From the NCBI GenBank assembly GCA_036520315.1, contig DATDJZ010000195.1, positions 1 to 24,350 on the forward strand: a DNA stretch of 24,350 nt. The letters run 5' to 3'. Source of the stretch: DASUPK01 sp036520315. Lineage in GTDB: Bacteria > Actinomycetota > Thermoleophilia > Solirubrobacterales > 70-9. The position numbers and the translations under genes were made by a program. The notes beneath the pieces were generated by a model that was not told where the DNA came from, made no database searches, and saw nothing but the letters and a program-made list of their open reading frames with translations. Below, one piece after another: positions 1 through 6,775 of this stretch. Position 1 is the stretch's first letter, and each line of letters starts with the position of its first letter.

Positions 1-709
1 GGCGGTGGAGGTTGGAGGCAAACGACGTAAGCACGATCCGGCCCTCAGCCCGAGCGAAGATCTCCTCCAGCACCGGTCCGACACTGGCCTCGGAGCGTGT
101 CGTCCCAATGCGGTCGGCATTGGTGGAGTCACCGCACAGGAGCAGGATCCCCTCCCGTCCGAGCTCGGCGAGTCGTGCTGTATCGGTCGGCGGCCCATCG
201 ACCGGCGTCTGGTCGAACTTGTAGTCGCCGGTGACGAGCACCCTCCCCAGCTCCGTGCTCAGGGCCACAGCGCGCGCGTCGGGGATCGAATGGGACATGT
301 GGACGAGCTCGATCCCGAAGGGACCGGCTCCGACCTGCTCCCCGGCGGGCAGCTCCTGCAAGGGCACGTCCCGGAGCTTGTGCTCGTCGAGCTTGGAGCG
401 GACCATGCCGATGGTGAGCAGCCCGCCGTAGATCACCGGCGGCATTCCGATCTCGCGCAGGACGTACGGCAGCGCCCCGACGTGGTCCTCGTGACCATGG
501 GTGAGCACGATCGCCTCGATGTCGTCGGCGCGGTCTCGCAGGCTCGAGAAGTCGGGCAGCACGAGGTCGATGCCGAGCATGTCGGCCGTGGGGAACATCA
601 GGCCGGTGTCGACCACGACGATGCGTCCCTCCGCCTCGACAGCGGTCATGTTCTTGCCGATCTCCCCCAGCCCGCCGAGCGGGAGGATCCGAACGCCGGA
701 GCTGGTCAA
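1..709 (-). CDS. rnj: Ribonuclease J, N-terminal part (cut by the window edge)
   Basis: The N-terminal ~236 residues of a metallo-beta-lactamase/beta-CASP ribonuclease; the rest lies beyond position 1. Seen: the opening LGGLGEIGKN stretch typical of RNase J, the metal-binding THGHEDH motif (His71, His73, Asp75, His76), a later MSHSIPD segment and GDYKFDQTPVDGP, in family order. RNase J is a 5'-3' exo- and endonuclease in mRNA decay and rRNA processing, using two zinc ions in the cytoplasm. The first in-frame start is TTG at 709, two bases after the dapA stop, with a GGGAG about 13 bases upstream inside dapA; no ATG or GTG offers a better start. The tight spacing means co-transcription with dapA, a common actinobacterial pairing. 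Identity is secure; only the start codon is uncertain. Confidence 0.93.
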   Translation of the reverse strand, partial: MTSSGVRILPLGGLGEIGKNMTAVEAEGRIVVVDTGLMFPTADMLGIDLVLPDFSSLRDRADDIEAIVLTHGHEDHVGALPYVLREIGMPPVIYGGLLTIGMVRSKLDEHKLRDVPLQELPAGEQVGAGPFGIELVHMSHSIPDARAVALSTELGRVLVTGDYKFDQTPVDGPPTDTARLAELGREGILLLCGDSTNADRIGTTRSEASVGPVLEEIFARAEGRIVLTSFASNLHR

Positions 710-711
710 AC

Positions 712-1584
712 CTACGCTGCGCTCCCGGTCAGGAGCCCCTGCGCTTCGAGCACCTGCCTGATCTCGTCGCGCTCCTCCTCACTCGCCTCGACGATCGGCA
801 GGCGCGCCCGACACGAGCAGACGCCGAGCAGCTCGAGGGCGGCTTTGACCGGGATCGGGTTCACGTGCGAGACCATCTCGTAGACGGGCCCGAGCTTCTC
901 GTCGATCTCGCGCGCCGTGTCCATGTCCCCGGCCTGGACGGCGTCGTAGATCTCGCGCATCTCCGGGCCGACGAGATGGGAGGCGACCAGGACGCCGCCC
1001 GGCTCACCCAGCTCGAGCGTCGGCAGGAACGTGCCGTCGTTCCCGGCAAGGACCCTGAGACCGTCGATCGATTGGAGCTCGTCGTCGTTCGCCTGCTTGA
1101 CCGCCACCACGTTCTCGATCCCGGCGAGCTCGGCGAGCTGATCGGGTGGGAGGTTCACCACCACCCGCGACGGGATGTTGTAGAGGACCACCGGGACGCC
1201 GGCTGCCTTCGCGACCGCCTCATAGTGCGCCCTGATCCCCCGGAAGTTCGGCTTGTTGTAGTAAGGCGTCACGGCGAGCACCGCATCCGCACCGTCTTCG
1301 GCGGCCGCCGCCGAGAGCCGCTCGGAATGGCGGGTGTCATTGGAGCCGGTGCCGCAGATCACCAGGACGTCGGGACCCACCTCGTCGCGGACGGCTCGCA
1401 AGAGGGTCAACTTCTCGTCGTCGTCGAGTGTCGGGGACTCCCCCGTGGTGCCCGACAGCACGAGGCCATGCGAGCCGTGCTCGACCAGATGCCGGGCCAG
1501 CTTGCGGGCGGCGCCCTCGTCGAGCGAGCGGTCCTCGGCGAAGGGCGTGACCATCGCGGTGATTACGCCTCCGATCTCCGCCAT
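712..1584 (-). CDS. dapA: 4-hydroxy-tetrahydrodipicolinate synthase
   Basis: Condenses pyruvate with aspartate semialdehyde, the first committed step of lysine/diaminopimelate synthesis. The 290-residue protein is of normal family length. Visible are the GTTGES motif (Thr46, Thr47), Tyr109 in TPYYNKPN, Tyr135 in LYNIPSR with Arg140, and the Schiff-base Lys163 in VAVKQAN, matching Thr44/45, Tyr107, Tyr133, Arg138 and Lys161 of the E. coli enzyme. The start is the ATG at 1584 giving MAEIGGVITAM; an upstream extension of 32 residues reads as non-coding. It is followed at once by rnj. dapB is on the same strand 15 kb away, so the two lysine genes are split by the accessory region. Confidence 0.96.
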   Translation of the reverse strand: MAEIGGVITAMVTPFAEDRSLDEGAARKLARHLVEHGSHGLVLSGTTGESPTLDDDEKLTLLRAVRDEVGPDVLVICGTGSNDTRHSERLSAAAAEDGADAVLAVTPYYNKPNFRGIRAHYEAVAKAAGVPVVLYNIPSRVVVNLPPDQLAELAGIENVVAVKQANDDELQSIDGLRVLAGNDGTFLPTLELGEPGGVLVASHLVGPEMREIYDAVQAGDMDTAREIDEKLGPVYEMVSHVNPIPVKAALELLGVCSCRARLPIVEASEEERDEIRQVLEAQGLLTGSAA

Positions 1585-1678
1585 GGCCTGAGAGTACCGG
1601 GACGGGCAGGCGTCAGCCCCGCAGGTACCGGCGTTGATGGGCGCCTGATGAGCGGCCGCCCCTAGCCTCACCGACACC

Positions 1679-2006
1679 ATGACCGCGACGAAGACGCTGG
1701 CGCGACGGGCGTCACCGCAGCCCTGACCGCCGTTTTCTTCGTCGGGACGGCCGCTTCCGCACCGCGAGCAACGCCCGCAAAGTCGGCGAACACACTGATC
1801 GCGACGCCAACCCTCCTCGACACGGATGGTTCAAACGTCGATGTGGGAATCAAGGGCCAGATCCAGGCCCCGAGCCACAAGTTCGCCCCACGCCGCTGCC
1901 GCTCGGCCGGGTGATCGACATCACCAGTCCCTCGATCAGCGGCCGGACCCTGGAGCTGGGCTGCACCTACCCGACCACGAACCCTATTCATCGTCTGCGA
2001 GCGTGA
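1679..2006 (+). pseudogene. Frameshifted secreted-protein gene remnant
   Basis: Three frames must be joined to read this. ATG at 1679 gives MTATKTLARRA; a shift near 1710 leads to VTAALTAVFFVGTAASA, which together make a clean Sec signal peptide (basic N-region, hydrophobic core, A-x-A cleavage). That frame continues through a Thr/Asp-rich mature region to a TGA at 1912, while another frame carries on from 1911 (VIDITSPSISGRTLELGC) to a TGA at 2004. The join is natural in sense, so I infer a small secreted beta-type protein broken by at least two indels, or sequencing errors. I do not recognise the family. Confidence 0.45.
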
Positions 2007-2129
2007 GAGCGGCGGGATTTAGCAGCGGCACGCCCGAGATTTCTTCGAGCCCCTCGATGGCGTCCGCCCGCGGGAGGGGGTGGATTCAGTGACCCGCCGG
2101 GACGCTGCCTTGGCGGATCGCCTCATGAT

Positions 2130-2291
2130 CGGGGCCATCGCGCCTCGGCCGCCGTTGCCGCACTTCGTGGAGGAGAGCTCGCGGATGCGGTGGCGGGCGG
2201 CGGGCGGGTCGTGCCCCTTCGCGCCCTGGACCTCAGCTACGAGTTCCGCTACCCCGCGCTCGACGAGGCCCTGCGGAGCGCCCTCCGCTGA
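2130..2291 (+). pseudogene. Possible 3' remnant of an unidentified gene
   Basis: One frame reads AAVAALRGGELADAVAGGG and then RVVPLRALDLSYEFRYPALD, ending at a TGA at 2289, with protein-like composition but no start codon or upstream continuation. It points toward the convergent YihY gene, whose stop lies 10 bases away. It may be the tail of a lost enzyme gene. Low confidence, as the evidence is composition only. Confidence 0.25.
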
Positions 2292-2300
2292 CTTCAGCTC

Positions 2301-3314
2301 TTAGACGGTCCGCGGCCTCTTCGGCGTGTCGCGGGGCTCGAGCTGAATCTCCTTCTCGGCCCCCGGGACCCCCTCCTTGAACTGGACGTCGCGCTCGCGC
2401 TCGGCGTTCAACTCGTGCCCGAAGAGGATCGCCAGGTTGGTGATCCACATCCAGATCAGGATGACGACCACCCCGGCCAGCGAGCCATAGACCTTGTTGT
2501 ACGAGCCGAACTGGGAGACGTAGATCCCGAACCCGGCCGAGGCGGTCAGCCAGGCCACTAGGGCGACCACCCCTCCGGCCGTGATCCACTTGAAGCCACG
2601 CTGCTTCACGTTCGGGGAGGCGTAGTAGATGAGGGCGATCATCAGCAGGAAGAGAAACGCGACCGCCCCCCACTTCGCATAGCTCCAGATCGAGACCGCC
2701 GTGCCGGAGATGCCGATCGGCTCGGCCACGTCCGAGACGATCGGGCCGGTAAGCAGGATGCCGAGCGCCATCACGGCCAGAAGCAGCACGATCACCAGCG
2801 TCAGCAGCACCTGCAGCGGCCGCAGCTTCCAGAAGGGCCGGCCCTCGCGCGTCTCGTAGATCACGTTCGAGGCCCGGATGAACGCCCCCAGATAGCCGGA
2901 GGCGGACCAGAGGGCCACTAGGGTGCTCGCGATCAGGGCGAACCCGGCCGTGCCGCGGCTCTCAGTCACCTGCCTGATCGGCCCTTCGAAGGTGCTGGCG
3001 GCGGAATCGGGGCCGATGCGGTTGACGATGTCTGTGAGGGTGTTCGTCGTCGACTCGGGGTCGGCGATCAGCCCCACGATCGAGACGAGGGCGATCAGGG
3101 TCGGGAAGAGCGCCAGCAGCCCGTAGTAGGTGAGCGCGGCCGCCCAGTCGGTGAGGTTGTCCTCCTGGAACTCGGTCGCCGTTCGCTTCAGGGTGGCCCA
3201 TAGGCCCGTCCTCCGCTCGACGCCCTTGGGCACGAAATCGTCTCCGCGTCGCTGGACCGGATCGTCGTCCCGATCGCCATCCGCCATCTGAGCCGCTTCC
3301 CTCGCCTCAGCCAT
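2301..3314 (-). CDS. YihY/BrkB family inner-membrane protein
   Basis: A 337-residue polytopic membrane protein. After a charged N-terminal tail of about 45 residues comes the family-typical NLTDWAAALTYYGLLALFP, followed by about six hydrophobic spans. The closing YNKVYGSLAGVVVILIWMW and FGHELNAE stretch is the most diagnostic part of YihY/BrkB (once annotated as RNase BN, wrongly). The C-terminal tail is charged. The function is not established in the family; transport or envelope roles are suggested. The start chosen is ATG 3314, which has AGGCGGG five bases upstream; GTG 3320 is an alternative. The upstream DUF4235 gene ends 10 bases before, so the two probably form an operon. Confidence 0.9.
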   Translation of the reverse strand: MAEAREAAQMADGDRDDDPVQRRGDDFVPKGVERRTGLWATLKRTATEFQEDNLTDWAAALTYYGLLALFPTLIALVSIVGLIADPESTTNTLTDIVNRIGPDSAASTFEGPIRQVTESRGTAGFALIASTLVALWSASGYLGAFIRASNVIYETREGRPFWKLRPLQVLLTLVIVLLLAVMALGILLTGPIVSDVAEPIGISGTAVSIWSYAKWGAVAFLFLLMIALIYYASPNVKQRGFKWITAGGVVALVAWLTASAGFGIYVSQFGSYNKVYGSLAGVVVILIWMWITNLAILFGHELNAERERDVQFKEGVPGAEKEIQLEPRDTPKRPRTV

Positions 3315-3324
3315 GGTCACCCGC

Positions 3325-3600
3325 CTATGCCTTCTCTTGTGATTCCTCGCCTGGCCAGGCGCCCGTCATGCGCGCGAACCCACGGCGGGCGGCGTGGTCG
3401 AACAGCCCCTTGACCAGCCGGAAGATTGCCCCCTCGATGAGCAGCGCGATCGCCAGCTTCGCGAGGCTCACCTCGCGGTGCTCGGGCTGCGGCGGCTCCT
3501 GTTCGTCGACCTTGCCCCAAATCGCGTCGAAGACCTTCTGGCCGATCAGCCCAGCCAGGAGCCCGCCCAGGATGCTGACGGGTATGAATACGAGCTTCAT
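3325..3600 (-). CDS. DUF4235 small membrane protein
   Basis: A 91-residue protein with two hydrophobic segments: residues ~3-20 (VFIPVSILGGLLAGLIGQ) and ~48-66 (LAIALLIEGAIFRLVKGL). Between them lies the family hallmark VFDAIWGKVDEQEPPQPEHR, and the end has RRGFARMTGAWPGE; this layout matches DUF4235 of actinobacteria. The function is unknown; these genes often travel with other small envelope proteins. ATG 3600 is chosen because residues encoded farther upstream are out of character. It precedes the YihY gene by 10 bases, so a joint membrane role is likely. Confidence 0.82.
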   Translation of the reverse strand: MKLVFIPVSILGGLLAGLIGQKVFDAIWGKVDEQEPPQPEHREVSLAKLAIALLIEGAIFRLVKGLFDHAARRGFARMTGAWPGEESQEKA

Positions 3601-3635
3601 AGGGGCAATCTGCCCGCGCCCCGGGAGGTGAAACA

Positions 3636-3650
3636 CTCCCGATGCGGGAG
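3636..3650. promoter_or_regulatory. Short perfect inverted repeat in a divergent spacer
   Basis: CTCCCG-ATG-CGGGAG, a 6+3+6 perfect inverted repeat, lies between the start of the DUF4235 gene and the forward glyoxalase-type remnant. It could be an operator or a leader hairpin for the DUF4235-yihY pair. Only the sequence symmetry supports this. Confidence 0.3.
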
Positions 3651-3661
3651 GATGCGTGTGC

Positions 3662-3775
3662 ATGAGGCTCGAGGGCTTCCACCACATCACCGCAATCACG
3701 GGCGACGCCCAGAAGGCCGTCGACTTCTACGTCGGGGTTCTGGGCTCCGCCTGAAGAAGACGGTGAACCAGGTAC
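3662..3775 (+). pseudogene. N-terminal remnant of a VOC (glyoxalase/dioxygenase) family gene
   Basis: From ATG 3662 the frame reads MRLEGFHHITAITGDAQKAV and DFYVGVLG, then hits a TGA; a one-base shift continues as GLRLKKTVNQ. Joined, this is the standard opening of ring-cleaving dioxygenase-like VOC proteins, including the metal-binding His of the HHIT motif. The homology stops at about 3770 and no second VOC module follows. I infer a truncated, frameshifted pseudogene cut off by a rearrangement. Confidence 0.6.
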
Positions 3776-4080
3776 CCGGGAGCACCGCAGGGCTTCATCT
3801 TGTCGCTTTCGACGAAGTCCAGCCTCGGCGCCGCGTCGCGCCACATCTGCCTTAACTGAACGCCCTTGGGCTTCACGAGCGCGTTGATCAGGTCGAAGAC
3901 GTCGCGGCGGACGCCCTTGCTGTTGACCCGGGTGAAGATGTCGCAAACCTTGTCGATCGCCAGCTCGCGATCGAGCTCGACATAGGCGACGACCTCCTCC
4001 GATCGCTCTTCGGCCTCGGCCTTCCTGCGCCGATGGGCCTCGTACGGGGACGAAAAGCTTTGACCTTCACCGCGTCGGCT
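3727..4080 (-). pseudogene. Remnant of a DUF262 (GmrSD-like) protein gene
   Basis: An open frame with no plausible start near its 5' end reads VVAYVELDRELAIDKVCDIF, TRVNSKGVRRDVFDLINALV and LRQMWRDAAPRLDFVE, then runs to a TAG at 3729-3727. The 'IFTRVNSKG..R..FDLI.ALV' pattern is characteristic of DUF262 proteins, which include the GmrS/GmrD restriction enzymes for modified DNA. N-terminal catalytic parts and the usual C-terminal half are missing. The end overlaps the VOC remnant on the opposite strand, which marks a deletion/rearrangement joint. This may be the residue of a defence gene. Confidence 0.5.
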
Positions 4081-4298
4081 CCTTCCGAGTCTCCGCCGAT
4101 CACTTCAACGCCCGCCGTTGTCTCGACCTTCCGAGGACGAGCGGTTCGCGGACGTAGCCGGCGAATGCCGCATCAGCGACCCGGAGGCGCCAAAGGCGCC
4201 TGTGAAAATCTGGAGCCTTGCCAGGCGCGAGCAGGGGTATCCCCACCGGAGCTGCTGGCAGGCCCTCAGACGCTTACCGGCGGAGTCCTCAGTCCCGT

Positions 4299-4373
4299 CT
4301 AGACAACTCGCCGGAACAGATACAGCGCGATCAGCGCCAGGATGATGATTATGAGGATGGTGATGATGGACAC
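4299..4373 (-). CDS. 24-residue single-span membrane peptide
   Basis: GTG at 4373 begins MSIITILIIIILALIALYLF followed by RRVV and a TAG. The ribosome site GGGAGG sits six bases upstream of the GTG, which is much better than anything for longer versions of this frame. The product is one transmembrane helix with two basic residues at the C-terminal end, giving an N-out or membrane-anchored topology by the positive-inside rule. Comparable tiny hydrophobic proteins are common in actinobacterial genomes. The function is unknown. Confidence 0.6.
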   Translation of the reverse strand: MSIITILIIIILALIALYLFRRVV

Positions 4374-4527
4374 GGGATCCCTCCCTTCCGAGTCCGTAGT
4401 TGCCCCCTTCACGAACGTCCTGTTCGCGTCCCCCCCGCTTACCCGCGACACAACTTCCAAACCCAGGCGGCTAGCCAAGGGGTTGAGTGAGGAGGGCAAG
4501 GCAACTCGCCTCGGCCGCGAGGTTGTT

Positions 4528-4550
4528 GGACAGGGACTTGTCCCTGGTCC
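4528..4550. terminator. Bulged hairpin, possible transcription end
   Basis: CAGGGAC-TT-GTCCCTG is a 7-bp perfect stem that extends outward to GGAC/GTCC with one bulged base. It lies about 90 bases beyond the stop of the leftward gene at 4641-4838. There is no T-run on either side, so factor-independent termination is doubtful; another structured role is possible. Confidence 0.35.
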
Positions 4551-4640
4551 CGGCCCCCTCTAACTGAGCCCACCGGGATACCGCTACTCGTCCAGAGCGG
4601 TAGTTCTGGCCTACTCCGACAGCCCGGCTGCCTCCGAGCC

Positions 4641-4838
4641 TCAGCCCCGCTGCTCCCCCGCACGCTCGGTGGTCAGCACCAGCGCGAGCAGCACTTGCCG
4701 GATGTCGTCGTCGGGCATCGACCTGAGCGAAGCCGCCACAGCCTGTGGACCATCCGTCCGCATCTGTTCGCGGAGTCGGGCGAAAACAGCCAGCGACTCC
4801 TGCATGGCCTGTGCGACTCGTTCCTGTTCGTTAGTCAC
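4641..4838 (-). CDS. Small helical protein of unknown function (65 aa)
   Basis: The product reads MTNEQERVAQAMQESLAVFA and continues with a charged helical region and LRSMPDDDIRQVLLALVL, ending at 4641. I chose GTG 4838 because GAGG lies six bases upstream; an in-frame GTG at 4853 lacks a ribosome site. The composition (many A, L, E, R, Q; few G, P) predicts two or three amphipathic helices, soluble and cytoplasmic. The family is not recognised. It lies directly downstream of a possibly broken small gene on the same strand. Confidence 0.6.
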   Translation of the reverse strand: MTNEQERVAQAMQESLAVFARLREQMRTDGPQAVAASLRSMPDDDIRQVLLALVLTTERAGEQRG

Positions 4839-4907
4839 ATTTGTCCTCGGCACTCATCCGGATGGGCCGTGAGCTACTCCAGCCGGCGGCTTCGAGGGCT
4901 GGTGCGG

Positions 4908-5265
4908 TCAGCTGGGATAGTCGCGACCGTGGCCGTTCTCCCCGCACCTGTGCGAGCAGAAGCGGCGGGCGTCCCCCACGACCCCTGCCACCGCACACCG
5001 GGCATGCCGTTGACCTTGAGTGGACCGAAGCTCTGGGTCTGAGCCGATCACCGCCCAGCGCCCGCTGCCGCCTAGGTCTCGTTCTGCTCCGCGACGCGAT
5101 TCTCCAGGTCCCGCAGGGCCTGCTTCCGTGTGACCTGGAAAGGAGATGCCGTCCTTCACCACTGAGATGCCCGTCGGCTTGTGAATCGCGGTTATCTCGT
5201 GCTTCCGTCCGACCCGGCTCCCCGCGCCTCGATGTCCTTCGGTTGAGTTGCACAGCTTTACCCAT
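4908..5265 (-). pseudogene. Possible frameshifted small zinc-ribbon protein
   Basis: A strong ribosome site (AGGAAGG) precedes ATG 5265, which begins MGKAVQLNRRTSRR. The best protein-like continuation is in another frame (SRVGRKHEITAIHKPTGISV and VKDGISFPG). Further on, one frame holds CPVCG and the next holds GDARRFCSHRCGENGH, ending at a TGA at 4908. Joined, CxxC and CxxxC form a zinc-ribbon like the 'DARFCS.RCR' type. At least two shifts are needed, at G-rich runs, so this is either a decayed gene or a sequencing artefact. Evidence is moderate for coding potential and weak for function. Confidence 0.3.
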
Positions 5266-5290
5266 CGTTCCTACCTTCCTCGGAGTTGGT

Positions 5291-5458
5291 TTAGGACTGA
5301 TCGCCGCCAGGGTTCTCTGAGGCAGTCAGCTTGCGCCCGTGGCTGGTGCGGTACGTGGTCGCGCCGCGCTTCAGCCGCTTGAGGAAGCGGTCGAGGTTTC
5401 GGGCTTCTGCCTCCTCGATCCGGCGCGCCTCGTCCCTGCGCATCCTTAATCGTCCCAT
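5291..5458 (-). CDS. Small basic hypothetical protein (55 aa)
   Basis: ATG 5458 has AAGGA about six bases upstream. The product MGRLRMRRDEARRIEEAEAR continues with a basic helix (NLDRFLKRLKRG) and a polar tail. The first half should form one charged helix; no Cys, membrane span or known motif is present. It is out-of-operon: 25 bases separate its end from the start of the possibly broken gene at 5265, so the two could share a transcript. Not recognised. Confidence 0.5.
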   Translation of the reverse strand: MGRLRMRRDEARRIEEAEARNLDRFLKRLKRGATTYRTSHGRKLTASENPGGDQS

Positions 5459-5522
5459 TTGATTCCTTTCCCTGGCCCCACTTGGATGGCGTGCAGGTCT
5501 GTCTTCCAACTGGAGCAGCTGA

Positions 5523-5534
5523 CGAAACGTTTCG
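5523..5534. promoter_or_regulatory. 12-base perfect palindrome, operator candidate
   Basis: CGAAACGTTTCG is its own reverse complement and lies 65 bases upstream of the 55-residue protein gene that reads leftward from 5458. Symmetry and position fit a dimeric repressor site; no cognate regulator is identified. Confidence 0.35.
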
Positions 5535-5742
5535 CGGGTTGGTGTTTTGACAAAGCAGCGCGCGTTCCGACCGCCGGGTCAGGGGCCGGTGGTGGCCGGA
5601 CCGCACTGCGACTTACGGTCTAGCGACGGTCACATGCCCCCTACCGAGGTGCACCGCCTTTCCGTGCAAAGCGGCACTTTCGACCGCGCTATCTAGGCAC
5701 CCTCTGTGCGCCGACGAGATGCGTGGGCACCCCAAGCACCGC

Positions 5743-5778
5743 GGTACCAGCGGTGGTACCGAACTGAGCGAAACTCAG
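5743..5778. promoter_or_regulatory. Paired inverted repeats upstream of the anti-sigma gene
   Basis: GGTACC occurs twice with a six-base gap, followed three bases later by CTGAG-CGAAA-CTCAG and then by overlapping CTCAGCT copies. Such dense symmetry about 220 bases upstream of a regulatory gene suggests operator sites, but nothing beyond the pattern supports it. Confidence 0.3.
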
Positions 5779-5996
5779 CTGATCTCAGCTCATCTCGCGT
5801 TGCGCAAGAACACGTGAGCGCGTCGACGAAACTGCCACGTGACCGGGATATGAGTGGCGCGGTCAATGGTTGGGTAGTCCACAACCATGAGCGCAGCAAG
5901 GGCAAGACGCCGGGCGCCCTGGTATCCGCTTGGGGGCAACAACCCAAGGATCGACGGCGAAGCGATGGCTCCTGAGGCCGGGATCGAGCTAGCTGG

Positions 5997-6401
5997 ATGA
6001 CGACGCTCGATTCAAGCCTCGATCTGCCGCCGCTCGAGTTAAGGACTCACGGTCACCCAGGGAGTGTCACCGAGACTCGGAGGAGGGTGGGCGAGTACGC
6101 GGAGGCCGGGGGGGCGAATCGCCGTGACGTCGAGCTCGCGGTTGCCGAGGCCGTCAGCAACGCGGTCGTGCACGCTTTCGTGGGCCGCGACACAGGCGTG
6201 ATCTCGGTGCGAGCCGAGATCGAAGGTCCGAATCAGCTTCTCGTCGAGGTAGCGGACAATGGCTCCGGGATAATGGCGCCCGCCAGGTCCCCTCAAGCCG
6301 GCTTCGGTCTGCCGATCATCGGCGCGGTGACCGACAGCGTCGAGATCCACAGCGGGAATCGGGGCACCCGGCTTGAGCTGCGATTCCCGCGAGTTTCCTA
6401 G
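5997..6401 (+). CDS. RsbW/SpoIIAB-type anti-sigma factor kinase (HATPase)
   Basis: A 134-residue GHKL ATPase of the anti-sigma class. The N-box ELAVAEAVSNAVVHAF (residues 46-61, Asn55 for Mg-ATP), the G1 box VADNGSGI (85-92) and the G2 box GFGLPII (102-108) are in order, with no histidine-kinase dimerisation domain. Such proteins bind and inhibit an alternative sigma factor and phosphorylate a STAS antagonist on serine. A STAS protein is encoded at 9029-9442, so the two may be partners; no sigma gene is in the window. Start ATG 5997 gives the normal length; its ribosome site is weak. The gene stands alone, preceded by a long spacer and followed by a strong hairpin. Confidence 0.88.
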   Translation: MTTLDSSLDLPPLELRTHGHPGSVTETRRRVGEYAEAGGANRRDVELAVAEAVSNAVVHAFVGRDTGVISVRAEIEGPNQLLVEVADNGSGIMAPARSPQAGFGLPIIGAVTDSVEIHSGNRGTRLELRFPRVS

Positions 6402-6437
6402 AAGCGCGAGTCGAACCCTCGGAGACCGCCCCGGAGT

Positions 6438-6480
6438 GGCCCTAGGAAGATGACGTATACGTACTCAGCTTCCTCGGGCC
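6438..6480. terminator. Long imperfect hairpin enclosing a palindrome, downstream of the anti-sigma gene
   Basis: GGCCCTAGGAAG (6438-6449) and CTTCCTCGGGCC (6469-6480) pair at 11 of 12 positions. The 19-base loop contains the perfect palindrome ACGTATACGT (6453-6462). The structure begins 36 bases after the anti-sigma stop. It lacks a T-run, so it may be a GC-type terminator, an RNA stability element, or a protein-binding site. Confidence 0.45.
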
Positions 6481-6595
6481 TAACCAACAGGCCATGCGCG
6501 GACCGGCGACGATCCCGGTTTCTCGCAGAGGCAGACGGGTACTCGAAAGAGGATGGTCAAGGATGACCGGACACTGAAGATCGGAGGACTGCGCG

Positions 6596-6730
6596 ATGCG
6601 TGAGTTCGTTGCCCGCGTCACCGCGGAGCGTCTGGGTGGAGACAAGCCGGGTGCGCCGCGCGCGTTGGGTGCGGCCGTAGTTGCGGGCACCGCAGCCGCT
6701 GTGATCACCTATCGACTCCTGCGCCGCTAG
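6596..6730 (+). CDS. 44-residue membrane-anchored peptide
   Basis: ATG 6596, with GGAGG eight bases upstream, encodes MREFVARVTAERLGGDKPGA, then a span rich in Ala/Val/Gly (LGAAVVAGTAAAVITYRLL) and RR before a TAG at 6728. The layout (amphipathic basic head, one C-terminal transmembrane helix, terminal basic residues) is of a type common in actinobacteria as orphan small proteins. The function is unknown. It is convergent with the KaiC-like gene; their ends are 42 bases apart. Confidence 0.6.
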   Translation: MREFVARVTAERLGGDKPGAPRALGAAVVAGTAAAVITYRLLRR

Positions 6731-6757
6731 CCGGGGGCGACGCCAAGCACGCTGAGA

Positions 6758-6775
6758 TGAGCTGTGATCAGCTCA
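6758..6775 (-). terminator. 7+4+7 inverted repeat at the end of the KaiC-like gene
   Basis: TGAGCTG-ATCA-CAGCTCA on the leftward strand starts exactly at the TGA stop of the KaiC-like gene. It is perfect and fits a short transcription-end hairpin between two convergent genes, though no T-run follows. Confidence 0.4.

Larger units (their letters stand above)
5459..5996. other. Long non-coding spacer with several inverted repeats
   Basis: No convincing reading frame on either strand. It separates leftward small genes from the rightward anti-sigma gene, so both promoters should lie here. Symmetric elements are present: the 12-base perfect palindrome CGAAACGTTTCG (5523-5534), GGTACC-N6-GGTACC (5743-5760), and CTGAG-N5-CTCAG (5764-5778) followed by repeated CTCAGCT. 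I could not assign -35/-10 elements with confidence. The base composition is closer to AT than in the neighbouring genes in the 5500-5560 part. Confidence 0.55.

Noticed and set aside
5..883. 292-residue forward open frame opposite RNase J and the dapA end
   Set aside because: Composed of an Arg/Asp/His/Gly-rich antisense translation of two clear enzyme genes on the other strand; no ribosome site or domain.
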